From Segatella copri (GTDB taxonomy: Bacteria > Bacteroidota > Bacteroidia > Bacteroidales > Bacteroidaceae), in the NCBI RefSeq assembly GCF_026015625.1, contig NZ_JAPDVG010000001.1, positions 3,496,001-3,560,000 on the forward strand: DNA of 64,000 bases, in the 5' to 3' direction. A program made the translations under genes and the position numbers. The notes under the pieces are model-generated. The model was not told where the DNA came from and ran no database searches. It worked only from the letters and a program-made list of their open reading frames with translations. This document shows positions 1 through 8,493 of the stretch, piece by piece (within the stretch, counting starts at the first letter, position 1; every line of letters begins with the position of its first letter).

Positions 1-38
1 CTGATGTTTGCCCTAACGAGGCAATCAGTCTTCCTTAA
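1..38 (+). CDS. C-terminal end of a small 2[4Fe-4S] ferredoxin (partial)
   Basis: Frame 3 reads DVCPNEAISLP and then TAA at 36-38. The C-P-x-E-A-I pattern is the second half-cluster motif of short bacterial-type ferredoxins, which end a few residues after it. A terminator follows 40 bases later on the same strand. Only the last 11 residues are present, so the call rests on this motif and on its closeness to the stop. Frame 1 is also open to a stop at 43-45 but shows no recognisable motif. Confidence 0.55.
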   Translation, partial: DVCPNEAISLP

Positions 39-76
39 TCTATAAGGTAGATACTTTTAGTTACATAAAACATTGA

Positions 77-104
77 GAGCGGTTCCCTTGGGAATCGCTC
101 TTTT
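77..104 (+). terminator. Intrinsic terminator of the ferredoxin gene
   Basis: An 11-bp stem (GAGCGGTTCCC pairing with GGGAATCGCTC) has a two-base loop and is followed by TTTT. It lies just downstream of the plus-strand ferredoxin stop. Confidence 0.75.
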
Positions 105-173
105 CGTTTTCCGTTGTTTATAGATTTGTTTATCTTTCTATCTTTTTAACTCATAGTATAAATCATAGAAACG

Positions 174-207
174 AAAAAGGGATTGCATCAATGACTGATG
201 CAATCCC
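174..207 (-). terminator. Terminator of the TonB-cluster operon
   Basis: A perfect 12-bp inverted repeat (GGGATTGCATCA / TGATGCAATCCC) with a 5-base loop is followed on the minus strand by TTTTT. It sits 25 bases beyond the stop of the TPR gene that ends the operon. Confidence 0.8.
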
Positions 208-232
208 CAATATGTTGTAGTTAATGTTATGC

Positions 233-1654
233 TTATTCACCTGGCTTGAGACCTGCCTTCTCGTAAGCATCGTTTGCCAACTTGTTCTGTGGATCAAGCT
301 TCAGAAGCTTATCCCAGTATGGCTTAGCTGTGTCGAAGTCCTGCTTGTCGTAGGTATAGATGAAGCCCATATACTGGTAAGATGTCTTCAGGTAGCTGAG
401 TTCATCTTCATCACACTGCTTTGCTTCCAGCTCATTGATTACTTCTGTATAAGCAGCAATAGCCTTGTCGTCCAACTCGTTCTGGAAAGCAGTGTTACCC
501 TCCTGAAGCTTAGCAAATGGCTTCAATGTAGGATACTTCTCTGCCAACTTAGCGTATACGCCGATAGCCTTGTCGATATTCTCAACCTTCTTGGCTGGAT
601 CTTTCTTAGCCTTGTTTATATAGATTTCAGCAAGCTTCATGAAGTCTGTAGGAGCAGCATTTGGATTCTTATCCATGTACTGCTGGTTGTACTCCAATGC
701 CTTGTCTTCATCGCCCAACTCCTTGTAAGCCTCAGAGATATACTGCAATGGCTTAGGGTCGTCAGCCTTCATCTCCAATGCCTTCTGGTACTGAGCAATA
801 GCCTCATTATACTGCTTGTTGCCAGCCAAAGCCAAACCATAATAAGCAACGATACTAGCATTCTTCTTGATAGAATCGGTATTCATTACGATGTTTGCAT
901 GCTGGAGAGCAGATTCAAAGTTCTTTACGTCAACAGCAGCGCGCATAGCCAAAACCTGCATAGCTGCATCTTTAGGGAACTTCTGGATACCACTTTCGCA
1001 AAGGCTCAAACTTTCTTCCTTCTTACCAACGATATAAGCTGTGAATGCATATTCGTACTGAGCATACTCTTCAAGTGTGTTTGGCTTAGCCTTTGAGAAA
1101 TACTCATAAGCCTTCTCGTAGTTGCCAGCGCTGAAGAAGTTGTGTCCTGCTTCTGCCTCGATAGGGTAGTTAGGGTTGATTTCTCTCAGCTTGTTCAAAG
1201 CTTCCGCACTAGCCTGTGGGTCAATCTTACGGTAAACGTTAGAATAGCTGATGTATCCCTGAGGATTCTTAGGATCCATTGTCATACACTGACCATACCA
1301 TGTAGCTGCCTCACCACCATTGTCCTGCATTGCATAAATGTCGCCTTTCAGAATGTAAGCGTCACCATAGTTCTTGAACTTAGCGATGACAGCATCAGCA
1401 ACAGCGTTAGCCTGATCATAGTTCTTGTTCATAGCAAGAAGGTTGCCCAAAGCTACCAATGCCTTAGGATCCTTTTTGAACTCCTTCTGGTATTCCTTGA
1501 TTTCCTTGGCAAAAGCCTTAGGATCTGCATTACCAGCCTTTAATGTAGTCTCTATAGGTTTCAGCATGTCCTTATAGTTGACATCCTGTGCCATTGCAGG
1601 TGCTGCCAAACCCATGACGAGCAAACCTGCTACTAAATATTTAATTGCTTTCAT
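233..1654 (-). CDS. Periplasmic tetratricopeptide-repeat protein
   Basis: This 473-residue protein starts with a signal peptide (hydrophobic core about residues 5-20, AMA-Q cleavage pattern near 22). The rest is TPR-like helical repeats, clearest around residues 270-330, where AIAQYQKALEMKADDP is followed by a second motif with DEDKALEYNQQYMDKNP. It is the last gene of the ExbB-ExbD-ExbD-TonB-PstS-like operon, 29 bases after the PstS-like gene. A TPR protein at this place is a familiar arrangement in Bacteroidota and suggests a scaffold role in the periplasm linked to TonB energisation; that role is inferred. The start is taken at 1654 because it yields a complete signal peptide. Confidence 0.85.
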   Translation of the reverse strand: MKAIKYLVAGLLVMGLAAPAMAQDVNYKDMLKPIETTLKAGNADPKAFAKEIKEYQKEFKKDPKALVALGNLLAMNKNYDQANAVADAVIAKFKNYGDAYILKGDIYAMQDNGGEAATWYGQCMTMDPKNPQGYISYSNVYRKIDPQASAEALNKLREINPNYPIEAEAGHNFFSAGNYEKAYEYFSKAKPNTLEEYAQYEYAFTAYIVGKKEESLSLCESGIQKFPKDAAMQVLAMRAAVDVKNFESALQHANIVMNTDSIKKNASIVAYYGLALAGNKQYNEAIAQYQKALEMKADDPKPLQYISEAYKELGDEDKALEYNQQYMDKNPNAAPTDFMKLAEIYINKAKKDPAKKVENIDKAIGVYAKLAEKYPTLKPFAKLQEGNTAFQNELDDKAIAAYTEVINELEAKQCDEDELSYLKTSYQYMGFIYTYDKQDFDTAKPYWDKLLKLDPQNKLANDAYEKAGLKPGE

Positions 1655-1683
1655 AATTCTACTTTTTTATATGCGTCTCTTTC

Positions 1684-2649
1684 TTAGCGTTTTACATTAA
1701 CGGTCTTTATTGTGATGTCACCTCTGTATGGAAGTAAACCGGTTTTGAACAGGATGAGCTGACCTCTTGGTCCTGAAATGTAGTTTGCGAAGCTCCAAGG
1801 CAATGCCTTGTGAGGGTCAACTACAATAGCGTATAATGTTCTAACGAACGGATATCTACCATCAAGCAAGTATGCCTGATAAGGTTTCCAGCTATTCATT
1901 GGAGTAGCCTTGTCCTTGATAGAAACCGACATTACATGAATATTCTTTTTGAAGGTAGTGTTTGTGGAATCTCTGCGGTCATTCAACCAGTTAGATCCGA
2001 TAACACCGATTGAGCCTGGGTTCTGATCCACATAGTCGATAACCTCTTTACTAGTTTTTGCGGCCATGATTTTTGCACCCATTTTAGCTCCGTGCAGTAC
2101 AGAGTCTACTACATAATTGGTTGTTGCAGAGCGGGTATTGTCGAAAATGACTTCGATGTTGCCTCTCTTTGAACCTTTCACAATATCACTCCATTTAGTT
2201 GCCTTACCTGTAAGGATACGTTTGATATCTTTTACCGTAATACAAGTATCATTATTCTGCTTGTTTACAATAAATGCCAATCCATCGTAACCGATAGGGA
2301 AAACAGAAGGAATTACATTGCTTTTAGACTTCAAGTAGGCTATTTCACTATCTTTCAAATTACGTGTAGTGAATAAAAGCGCTGTTTTGAAATCTTTAAT
2401 CATCTGAAGTCCGGTGACTTCATCTGTATACTTCGGCTTGAGTTTAGCTTTTGGGAACTCATACTCAAACTGACTTCTTTCTTCGTCAATGATAGGACTC
2501 AAACTCTCGTCAGCCACAAATTCAATTGTGCCTGAAGTAGGAGTATCAGTTCTACCATCTTTGGCTTTCTTCTCGCCACATGACGAGAAGAAAGCCATTG
2601 ATAGTACTGTTAATCCTATACCTAAAAAAATATAAGATGTTCTTTTCAT
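1684..2649 (-). CDS. PstS-like periplasmic binding lipoprotein
   Basis: This 321-residue protein has a lipoprotein signal (MKRTSYIFLG..., SSC with Cys24) followed by a type II periplasmic-binding fold of the PstS family. Family-like stretches include the early segment around SGTIEFVADESL, the IKRILTGKATKWSDI segment and the SATTNYVVDS segment. The reading frame is open for 40 codons upstream, but those overlap the tonB gene, and the Met at 2649 gives a proper lipoprotein signal, so that start is chosen. It lies 4 bases after tonB and 29 before the TPR gene. The usual ligand of the family is phosphate. No pstCAB transport genes are nearby, so a role tied to the TonB cluster is as likely as phosphate uptake. 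Confidence 0.8.
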   Translation of the reverse strand: MKRTSYIFLGIGLTVLSMAFFSSCGEKKAKDGRTDTPTSGTIEFVADESLSPIIDEERSQFEYEFPKAKLKPKYTDEVTGLQMIKDFKTALLFTTRNLKDSEIAYLKSKSNVIPSVFPIGYDGLAFIVNKQNNDTCITVKDIKRILTGKATKWSDIVKGSKRGNIEVIFDNTRSATTNYVVDSVLHGAKMGAKIMAAKTSKEVIDYVDQNPGSIGVIGSNWLNDRRDSTNTTFKKNIHVMSVSIKDKATPMNSWKPYQAYLLDGRYPFVRTLYAIVVDPHKALPWSFANYISGPRGQLILFKTGLLPYRGDITIKTVNVKR

Positions 2650-2653
2650 TCTA

Positions 2654-3502
2654 TTACTGCAATCTAAATACAACTGGTACAGTATACTTAACACGTACAG
2701 CAGAACCGTTTTGCTTACCTGGTTTCCACCTAGGCATGCTCTTAACGACACGCTGTGCTTCACGGTCAAGTGAAGGGTCTACGGAACGAGCTACCCTAAC
2801 ATCAGAGATAGAACCATCACGTTCTACCACGAATGATACGATAACACGACCCTGTACACCATTCTCCTGTGCAACGACAGGATACTTGATGTTGCTTGCA
2901 AGATAAGACATCAGGGCGCCTTGTCCACCAGGGAATGAAGGCATCTCCTCTACGACGTCGAAGACCTTAGTAGCAACCTCAGGTTTTGGTGCTGGTGGTG
3001 GAGGTGGAGCTGCCACTGCAATATCATTTCTTACAGCTTCAACTGTACGGTCCTTCACACCTTCCTTGTTTTCAGTACCGACTGCAACTTTGTCATCCAG
3101 TTTATCCATCTGCTTAACCTGGTTTTCCTCTTTTACGAGTTCATCCTTCTTAATGACAGGTGCGGTAAACTTCTGAGTTTCGCGAGCCACAGGAATCTCC
3201 TTTTTCATTTCAACCTTAGGCTTCACTGGCTCCTTCTTCTTTTCTTCCTTCTTAGCCTGCTGCTGGAGTTTAGCCAACTCCATAGCTTCCATATATGCTT
3301 GCTGCTCTTCAGCCTGTTTCTGTTCAATAACCTTCCAAGCTAAAAAACCACCCACGAGAGCTGCAGCAATGACCAAGATAAGCAGAGCCTTGATATTTCG
3401 GCCAGAAGTACCCTTACGGAGCTGGTATGCACCATACTCCTTGTTCTTTCCGGCGAAAACCATATCGACCCATTTAGGATCGTAAAGATCAATTTTTGCC
3501 AT
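2654..3502 (-). CDS. tonB: TonB energy transducer
   Basis: TonB passes energy from the ExbB/ExbD motor to outer-membrane receptors. This 282-residue protein has the N-terminal NKEYGAYQLRK motif common in Bacteroidota TonB (about residues 20-30), one membrane segment at about 38-56, and a Lys/Glu/Pro-rich spacer with a PPPPPAP run. The C-terminal TonB domain of about 80 residues (YPVVAQENGVQGRVIVSFVV through PRWKPGKQNG) follows. It is encoded 31 bases after exbD and 4 bases before the PstS-like gene. It could serve the SusC-type receptors elsewhere in the window, though TonB partners cannot be assigned from sequence. Confidence 0.95.
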   Translation of the reverse strand: MAKIDLYDPKWVDMVFAGKNKEYGAYQLRKGTSGRNIKALLILVIAAALVGGFLAWKVIEQKQAEEQQAYMEAMELAKLQQQAKKEEKKKEPVKPKVEMKKEIPVARETQKFTAPVIKKDELVKEENQVKQMDKLDDKVAVGTENKEGVKDRTVEAVRNDIAVAAPPPPPAPKPEVATKVFDVVEEMPSFPGGQGALMSYLASNIKYPVVAQENGVQGRVIVSFVVERDGSISDVRVARSVDPSLDREAQRVVKSMPRWKPGKQNGSAVRVKYTVPVVFRLQ

Positions 3503-3533
3503 TTCTTTCTTGTTTTAATTGTTAGTACACATC

Positions 3534-4181
3534 TTACATCTTAACGTTTCTAGACTTGAGAAGCTTCTCATCGTCTCCGTTAATCTTATCGATGACATAC
3601 GTACCAATGTTCAAAATCTGCATTTCATCGAGTGCATCAACCATATTCTTATATGAAGCATTATCTGTAGGCTTGATGACGATAGTAAGAGTAGGAATCT
3701 TTCCGTCCTTCAAGTTACCAGCCTTCAAATCGCTCAACTTCTTCTGATAGATGCTATCAGGATACTGCTTAGGATTCTTCTGACGGTCCATGTTCAACTC
3801 CTTGACAGCAAGTGCGATTCTTTCTACAGGGCGTGTGCCGTTTTCTGTAGCGTGCTCTCTCAAGACCTTACGGATGCCCTGGCTTCCCCATGTAGTCTCC
3901 TTGATCCATGTTGGATCATCGTACTTAGGAATACCAGCACCATAATAAATCTTGTTGTCTGCTGTTACGTAGAGTGTCACAGTTTCAGAAGCCTTAGCTT
4001 CGTTCTTCTGATTTTCTTGAGTATTCTCATCATTACTTGGCATAGTCAGCTCCATAGTCTGAGGTTTGCTCAATGATGTACACAGCATGAAGAACGTGAT
4101 AAGCAGCATGAGCATATCCACCATAGGCGTAAAGTCTACGCGGACATTCATTTTCTTTTGTTTGCTTTCTTTCTTTGCCAT
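3534..4181 (-). CDS. exbD: ExbD/TolR-type proton-channel subunit (second copy)
   Basis: ExbD works with ExbB as a proton-driven motor. This 215-residue protein has a short cytoplasmic start and one membrane segment at about residues 20-40, carrying the conserved Asp22 in FTPMVDMLMLLITFFML. A periplasmic domain follows. It abuts the preceding exbD gene directly (4182/4181), so the two are co-translated. It is longer than E. coli ExbD (about 141 residues), as is usual for Bacteroidota paralogues. Tandem non-identical exbD genes are a standard feature of this cluster. Confidence 0.92.
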   Translation of the reverse strand: MAKKESKQKKMNVRVDFTPMVDMLMLLITFFMLCTSLSKPQTMELTMPSNDENTQENQKNEAKASETVTLYVTADNKIYYGAGIPKYDDPTWIKETTWGSQGIRKVLREHATENGTRPVERIALAVKELNMDRQKNPKQYPDSIYQKKLSDLKAGNLKDGKIPTLTIVIKPTDNASYKNMVDALDEMQILNIGTYVIDKINGDDEKLLKSRNVKM

Positions 4182-4826
4182 TTATTCGTCCCCCTGTTGT
4201 TTTAACTGTGTAATCATATAGTAATGACTCTCGTCCATATCCTGGAGTTCGTTCATCACTCTCTTAACGGTCTTGTAAGGTGTAGAAGCATCTGCCTTGA
4301 GGGCAATCTTGATGTCTTCGTTTACGTTACGAGCTGCGTCAACCCACTGCTGGAACTCGCTCATACCGCCCTTAATACTGTCGAGAGGAATACCTTTAGT
4401 CTGGAGATACTGTGGACGCTTAGAAGCGTTCATTGTCAGATAAGTACTCAAGTCGCCCATAGGTACGCCGAACAAACCCTCGCTCTTGAATGTCTCAATC
4501 TGTTTTGGGTTCAATGACACGCCGAATGCTCCTGTCATTGTGCTCAGTGTAGCTCCCAACTGATCAGTATTATCAATACTCATAAATACTTGGCCCTCGC
4601 CGGTAGGATTACCAGCCTTGTCCTTTTCAGGACTAACCAAGATGGTCAAGACACCGTTCTCTGGCACCTTAATCTCAGACACAGAACCTGGAGTATTTAC
4701 CTTAACTGGCTCATTCTTTACGAAAGTAGAGGTGAGCATGAAGAAGGTAAGCAGCAGGGTCATAACGTCTGACATAGGCGTCATGTCGATCCAGATGTCA
4801 CTCTTCTTAATTTTTACTTTACCCAT
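4182..4826 (-). CDS. exbD: ExbD/TolR-type proton-channel subunit (first copy)
   Basis: This 214-residue ExbD family protein has one membrane segment at about residues 17-38 with the motor Asp20 in the motif IDMTPMSDVMTLLLTFFML. A periplasmic domain of about 170 residues follows. It lies 30 bases after exbB and runs directly into the second exbD. The periplasmic domain differs clearly from that of its neighbour, so the two probably form hetero-oligomers or have separate contacts; this is an inference. Confidence 0.92.
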   Translation of the reverse strand: MGKVKIKKSDIWIDMTPMSDVMTLLLTFFMLTSTFVKNEPVKVNTPGSVSEIKVPENGVLTILVSPEKDKAGNPTGEGQVFMSIDNTDQLGATLSTMTGAFGVSLNPKQIETFKSEGLFGVPMGDLSTYLTMNASKRPQYLQTKGIPLDSIKGGMSEFQQWVDAARNVNEDIKIALKADASTPYKTVKRVMNELQDMDESHYYMITQLKQQGDE

Positions 4827-4856
4827 AGCGATAAAATTTTAAAGGGTTAGCAAAAA

Positions 4857-5693
4857 TTAAGCCTCTTCTGCGTGGTTAGCTTCGTATGTCTGAGCAATTG
4901 AGTAACCTACCTCGTCGAGTGCGTATGTCAACTTATCTACCTTGTTGGTGAATGTGTTGTAAGATACAACGGCACACCATGATGTCAAGATACCGAATGC
5001 GGTGTTGATCAACGCCTCAGAAATACCTACAGAAAGTGCTGCTGAGTCAGCGCCACCACCTTCACCCATGGCCTGGAATGACTTGATCATACCGGTTACA
5101 GTACCGAGAAGACCTGTCAAAGTACCAAGTGTTACGATTGTAGCGATGATAGGCAAGTTCATTGTCAAAGTTGGCATCTCCAACTGAGTTGCCTCCTCGT
5201 GAGCCTGCTGGATCTTAGCTACCTTCTGAGCCTTCTTCAAAGATGCGTTAGCACCAGACTCCATAGACTTGTAAGCGTTCAAAGAAGCCATAACAACGTT
5301 AGCTACTGTACCGCGCTGCTTGTTGCAGAGCTGCTCAGCCTTAGCGAAATCATTAGCGTTCAAAGCTGCCTTGATGTTTGCAACGAACTTAGGAAGAGCA
5401 CCTGTACCTGTAGCGGTCTTAAGAGCCAACCAACGCTCGATTGTCATAGCCAACACTGTGAGCAACAATGTGTGGATAACTGGTACGATTACACCACCTT
5501 TGTAGATAGTACCCCAAATGTCTGCTGGGTGATCCTGTACACCTGGATCCTGGAAGTGCATGTCATTTCCGAACCATGTGAAGAACAATGTGAATGCGAT
5601 GATAGCACATACCACGATGATCCAGAATGCGCCTCTTACTCCCTGAAAGCCCTCAGACTTCTTAGCTGGGGCTGCTTGTTTTGTAGTTGCCAT
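4857..5693 (-). CDS. exbB: ExbB/TolQ/MotA family proton channel
   Basis: ExbB forms the ring of the proton-driven TonB motor. The 278-residue form starting at MATTKQAAPAKK (5693) has three hydrophobic segments: FWIIVVCAIIAFTLFFTWF early on, VIVPVIHTLLLTVLAMTIER, and the family signature region LPIIATIVTLGTLTGLLGTV. The frame stays open for 34 more codons upstream, but they are low-complexity and Lys/Asn-rich and do not look coding. It is the first gene of a six-gene operon running to 233, with a TAnnTTTG promoter element at 5821-5828. Confidence 0.92.
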   Translation of the reverse strand: MATTKQAAPAKKSEGFQGVRGAFWIIVVCAIIAFTLFFTWFGNDMHFQDPGVQDHPADIWGTIYKGGVIVPVIHTLLLTVLAMTIERWLALKTATGTGALPKFVANIKAALNANDFAKAEQLCNKQRGTVANVVMASLNAYKSMESGANASLKKAQKVAKIQQAHEEATQLEMPTLTMNLPIIATIVTLGTLTGLLGTVTGMIKSFQAMGEGGGADSAALSVGISEALINTAFGILTSWCAVVSYNTFTNKVDKLTYALDEVGYSIAQTYEANHAEEA

Positions 5694-5820
5694 AATTTTA
5701 CTTTTTTTTAAATTATTAGTTAATAAATTATTAATATTTTCTTTTTTTTCTTTCTCGCTTCGTAGACCTTGAATGTGTCGTTTGTCAATAAACACAGTTG
5801 GGTTATCTATTTTGCATTGG

Positions 5821-5828
5821 CAAAGATA
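5821..5828 (-). promoter_or_regulatory. -7 element for the exbB-tonB operon
   Basis: The minus strand reads TATCTTTG, a match to the Bacteroidota -7 consensus TAnnTTTG, about 125 bases before the chosen exbB start. No clear TTTG element was found at the usual distance upstream. Confidence 0.5.
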
Positions 5829-5869
5829 ATAAATTAAAGTTTACTATCAGCCTAATTAAGAAGTTTTAA

Positions 5870-5902
5870 CGAGATATTGGCTTATTTTATACCAATATCT
5901 CG
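5870..5902 (-). terminator. Hairpin downstream of the aminotransferase gene
   Basis: A perfect 11-bp stem (CGAGATATTGG / CCAATATCTCG) with an 11-base loop lies 46 bases beyond the aminotransferase stop. The T-run on the minus strand is weak (TTAAAACTT), so it may be an inefficient terminator or an RNA 3'-end stabiliser. Confidence 0.5.
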
Positions 5903-5948
5903 CATTTTTCTTACATTTTGCCCCTTGAAAATGGTGTTTAAGCCATTT

Positions 5949-7142
5949 TTATTTCAACTTGCCCAAAGCTTCCTTGATGCGCTTGATAGCTTCAACGATG
6001 TTCTCGTCGCTTGTTGCATAGCTCATGCGGAAACAGTCTGGATCACCGAATGCGTCACCACCTACGGTGGCTACATGTGCTTCCTCGAGAAGGTACATGG
6101 CAAAGTCGGTTGAATTGTTGATGGTCTTCTCACCATTGCTCTTGCCAAAGTAGCTGTTGCACTTAGGGAAGAGATAGAAGGCACCCTGTGGCATGTTTAC
6201 CTCAAGGCCTGGAACCTCTTTAGCCAACTTTACAATCAGGTTGCGTCGGCGCTCGAAAGCTACGCGCATTTCCTCTACTGCACTCTGGTCGAGTGTGTAG
6301 GCTGCTTCTGCTGCCTTCTGGCTGACAGAACATGTACCGCTGGTATACTGTCCCTGGAGCTTGTTGCAGCCCTTGATGATCCATTCCGGACCAGCCAGGA
6401 AACCGATTCTCCATCCTGTCATGGCGTAAGCCTTAGATACACCATTGGCAATGATAACCTGCTCCTTCATGCCCGGTTCCTGAGCAATGCTGTGGTGCTT
6501 GCCGATATAATTGATGTGTTCGTAGATTTCATCTGCCAACACAAATACTTCAGGATGCTTCTTGAGTACTTCTGCCAGTGCAGCCAGTTCTTCCTTAGAG
6601 TATACGCTACCGGTAGGGTTGCTTGGTGAACAGAGAATGAGCATCTTGGTCTTTTCTGTGATGGCATTCTCCAACTGCTCTGCTGTCATCTTAAAGTCCT
6701 GGTCGAAACCGGCATTCACAATGATCGGAGTACCTCCTGCCAATTTCACCATCTGCGGGTAGCTTACCCAATATGGTGCAGGAATGATAACCTCGTCGCC
6801 TGGATTTACGAGTGCCAATACTGCGTTGCAGACGCACTGCTTACCACCTGTACCAACGATTACTTCATTGGTAGTGTACTCCAAACCATTCTCGTTCTTT
6901 AATTTGGCTACAATTGCTTTTCGCAAGTCAGGATAACCTGGTACTGGTGAATAACGGGAATAGTTCTCGTCAATAGCCTTCTTTGCTGCCTGTTTAATAT
7001 TGTCAGGAGTGTTGAAGTCTGGTTCACCTACGCTCATGTTGATTACATCAATACCTTGAGCTTTCATTTCACTACTCTTCTGTGACATCGCCAGCGTTGC
7101 TGAAGGTGCCAATCTGTTTAAACGATCAGATAATTGTGCCAT
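5949..7142 (-). CDS. Class I PLP-dependent aminotransferase, aspartate-type
   Basis: This 397-residue enzyme of the aspartate/aromatic aminotransferase family (subgroup I-gamma type) transfers amino groups to 2-oxo acids in the cytosol. Features include the N-terminal SVGEPDFNTPDNIK, the PSNPTGSVYS loop, the LADEIYEHINY segment and the PLP-binding Lys237 in GVSKAYAMTGWRIG. A late FRMSYATSDE holds the carboxylate-binding Arg. The start at MAQLSDRL (7142) is preferred over a Met 11 codons upstream because a TACTTTTG -7 element lies close by. It is a single gene separated from ribA/B by about 110 bases. Aspartate is the best guess for the substrate. Confidence 0.9.
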   Translation of the reverse strand: MAQLSDRLNRLAPSATLAMSQKSSEMKAQGIDVINMSVGEPDFNTPDNIKQAAKKAIDENYSRYSPVPGYPDLRKAIVAKLKNENGLEYTTNEVIVGTGGKQCVCNAVLALVNPGDEVIIPAPYWVSYPQMVKLAGGTPIIVNAGFDQDFKMTAEQLENAITEKTKMLILCSPSNPTGSVYSKEELAALAEVLKKHPEVFVLADEIYEHINYIGKHHSIAQEPGMKEQVIIANGVSKAYAMTGWRIGFLAGPEWIIKGCNKLQGQYTSGTCSVSQKAAEAAYTLDQSAVEEMRVAFERRRNLIVKLAKEVPGLEVNMPQGAFYLFPKCNSYFGKSNGEKTINNSTDFAMYLLEEAHVATVGGDAFGDPDCFRMSYATSDENIVEAIKRIKEALGKLK

Positions 7143-7254
7143 AATTTTATTCTTATATTTGTTTATCGTGTGCAAAAGTAAGCAAATTATTTCTTTTTCG
7201 GAAGAAAATTGAGCATTATTTCACGTTTTATATTGAAATAATAACATAATTTTA

Positions 7255-8466
7255 TTATCCGAGGTGCAAAGTGTGCCCCATGCGGTCTCTCTTGGTCTTG
7301 AGATAACGCTCATTGTACTTGTTTGGCACAACTTCGATAGGTACATTTTCTACGATTTCCAAACCGTATGCTTCGAGACCTACGCGCTTTACCGGATTGT
7401 TGGTGAGCAGACGCATTTTGTGTACACCAAGATGACGGAGCATCTGTGCACCGCAACCATAGTCGCGCTCGTCTGGCTTGAAACCGAGATGAGTATTGGC
7501 GTCAACGGTATCGTAGCCTTCTTCCTGAAGCTTGTAGGCTGCAATCTTGTTCATCAGACCGATGCCGCGTCCTTCCTGCTGCATGTAGATAACAACTCCC
7601 TTTCCTGCCTCGTCTATCATTTGCATGGCCTTGTGGAGCTGCTGGCCGCAGTCACAACGCTTGCTGCCCAGAATGTCGCCAGTAGCGCAAGAAGAGTGAA
7701 CACGGACTAGGATAGGCTCGTCTTCTTTCCATTCTCCCTTGATGAGTGCCATGTGCTCCAGACCATTGCTAGACTGGCGGAACGGAATGAGGCGGAAGTG
7801 GCCGTATTCTGTAGGCATGTCAACCTCTTCGCCCACTTCGATGAGTGATTCTTTCTTGAGTCGGTATTCTATCATGTCTTTGATAGAAATAACCTTGAGG
7901 TTCCATTCCTGTGCCATCTTCATCAGTTCTGGCAGACGTGCCATGGTGCCGTCTTCATTCATGATTTCCATAAGTGCGCCTGCTGGATAGAGGCCTGCCA
8001 TTTTACAAAGATCGATGGCAGCTTCTGTGTGTCCGCTTCTTCTTAACACACCGTTATCTTGTGCGTAGAGCGGATTGATGTGACCCGGTCTGCCAAAAGT
8101 CTGCGGGGTAGAATTCGGGTCGGCAAGTGCTTTGATAGTTTCGGCACGGTCGTGTGCAGAAACACCGGTAGAGCAGCCTTCCAGTTTATCTACGGTTATG
8201 GTGAATGGTGTACCCAATACTGAGGTGTTCTCTGAAACCTGATGAGGCAAGTCGAGTTCATCGCAGCGGCTCAGGGTGATAGGGGCGCAGAGTACACCTC
8301 TTGCGTGTTTCAGCATGAAGTTTACTTTTTCTGCGTCTATCTTCTCTGCGGCAATGATGAGGTCGCCTTCGTTTTCGCGGTCTTCATCATCTACAACAAT
8401 GACGAACTTTCCTTCCTTGAAGTCTTTTACAGCATCTTCGATGCTATTTAATTTGATTTCTGACAT
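7255..8466 (-). CDS. ribBA: Bifunctional DHBP synthase / GTP cyclohydrolase II
   Basis: This enzyme makes the two precursors of riboflavin. The N-terminal half (about residues 1-205) is 3,4-dihydroxy-2-butanone 4-phosphate synthase, with the acidic [12 protein letters not shown] motif and the [10 protein letters not shown] and HINPLYA segments. The C-terminal half (about 210-403) is GTP cyclohydrolase II, with the zinc-binding cysteines in [20 protein letters not shown] and the [12 protein letters not shown] motif. All key motifs look intact, and 403 residues is the normal fusion length. The short upstream spacer contains a copy of a dispersed TATAATAAGGTAT motif. It lies 27 bases after the LptF-like gene and is probably co-transcribed with it. 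Confidence 0.95.
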   Translation of the reverse strand: MSEIKLNSIEDAVKDFKEGKFVIVVDDEDRENEGDLIIAAEKIDAEKVNFMLKHARGVLCAPITLSRCDELDLPHQVSENTSVLGTPFTITVDKLEGCSTGVSAHDRAETIKALADPNSTPQTFGRPGHINPLYAQDNGVLRRSGHTEAAIDLCKMAGLYPAGALMEIMNEDGTMARLPELMKMAQEWNLKVISIKDMIEYRLKKESLIEVGEEVDMPTEYGHFRLIPFRQSSNGLEHMALIKGEWKEDEPILVRVHSSCATGDILGSKRCDCGQQLHKAMQMIDEAGKGVVIYMQQEGRGIGLMNKIAAYKLQEEGYDTVDANTHLGFKPDERDYGCGAQMLRHLGVHKMRLLTNNPVKRVGLEAYGLEIVENVPIEVVPNKYNERYLKTKRDRMGHTLHLG

Positions 8467-8493
8467 TTTGATACCTTATTATATAGTTACATT

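Noticed and set aside
224..1096. 290-codon plus-strand frame over the TPR gene
   Set aside because: Its Leu/Val-rich, low-complexity translation is the shadow of a repetitive TPR gene on the other strand.
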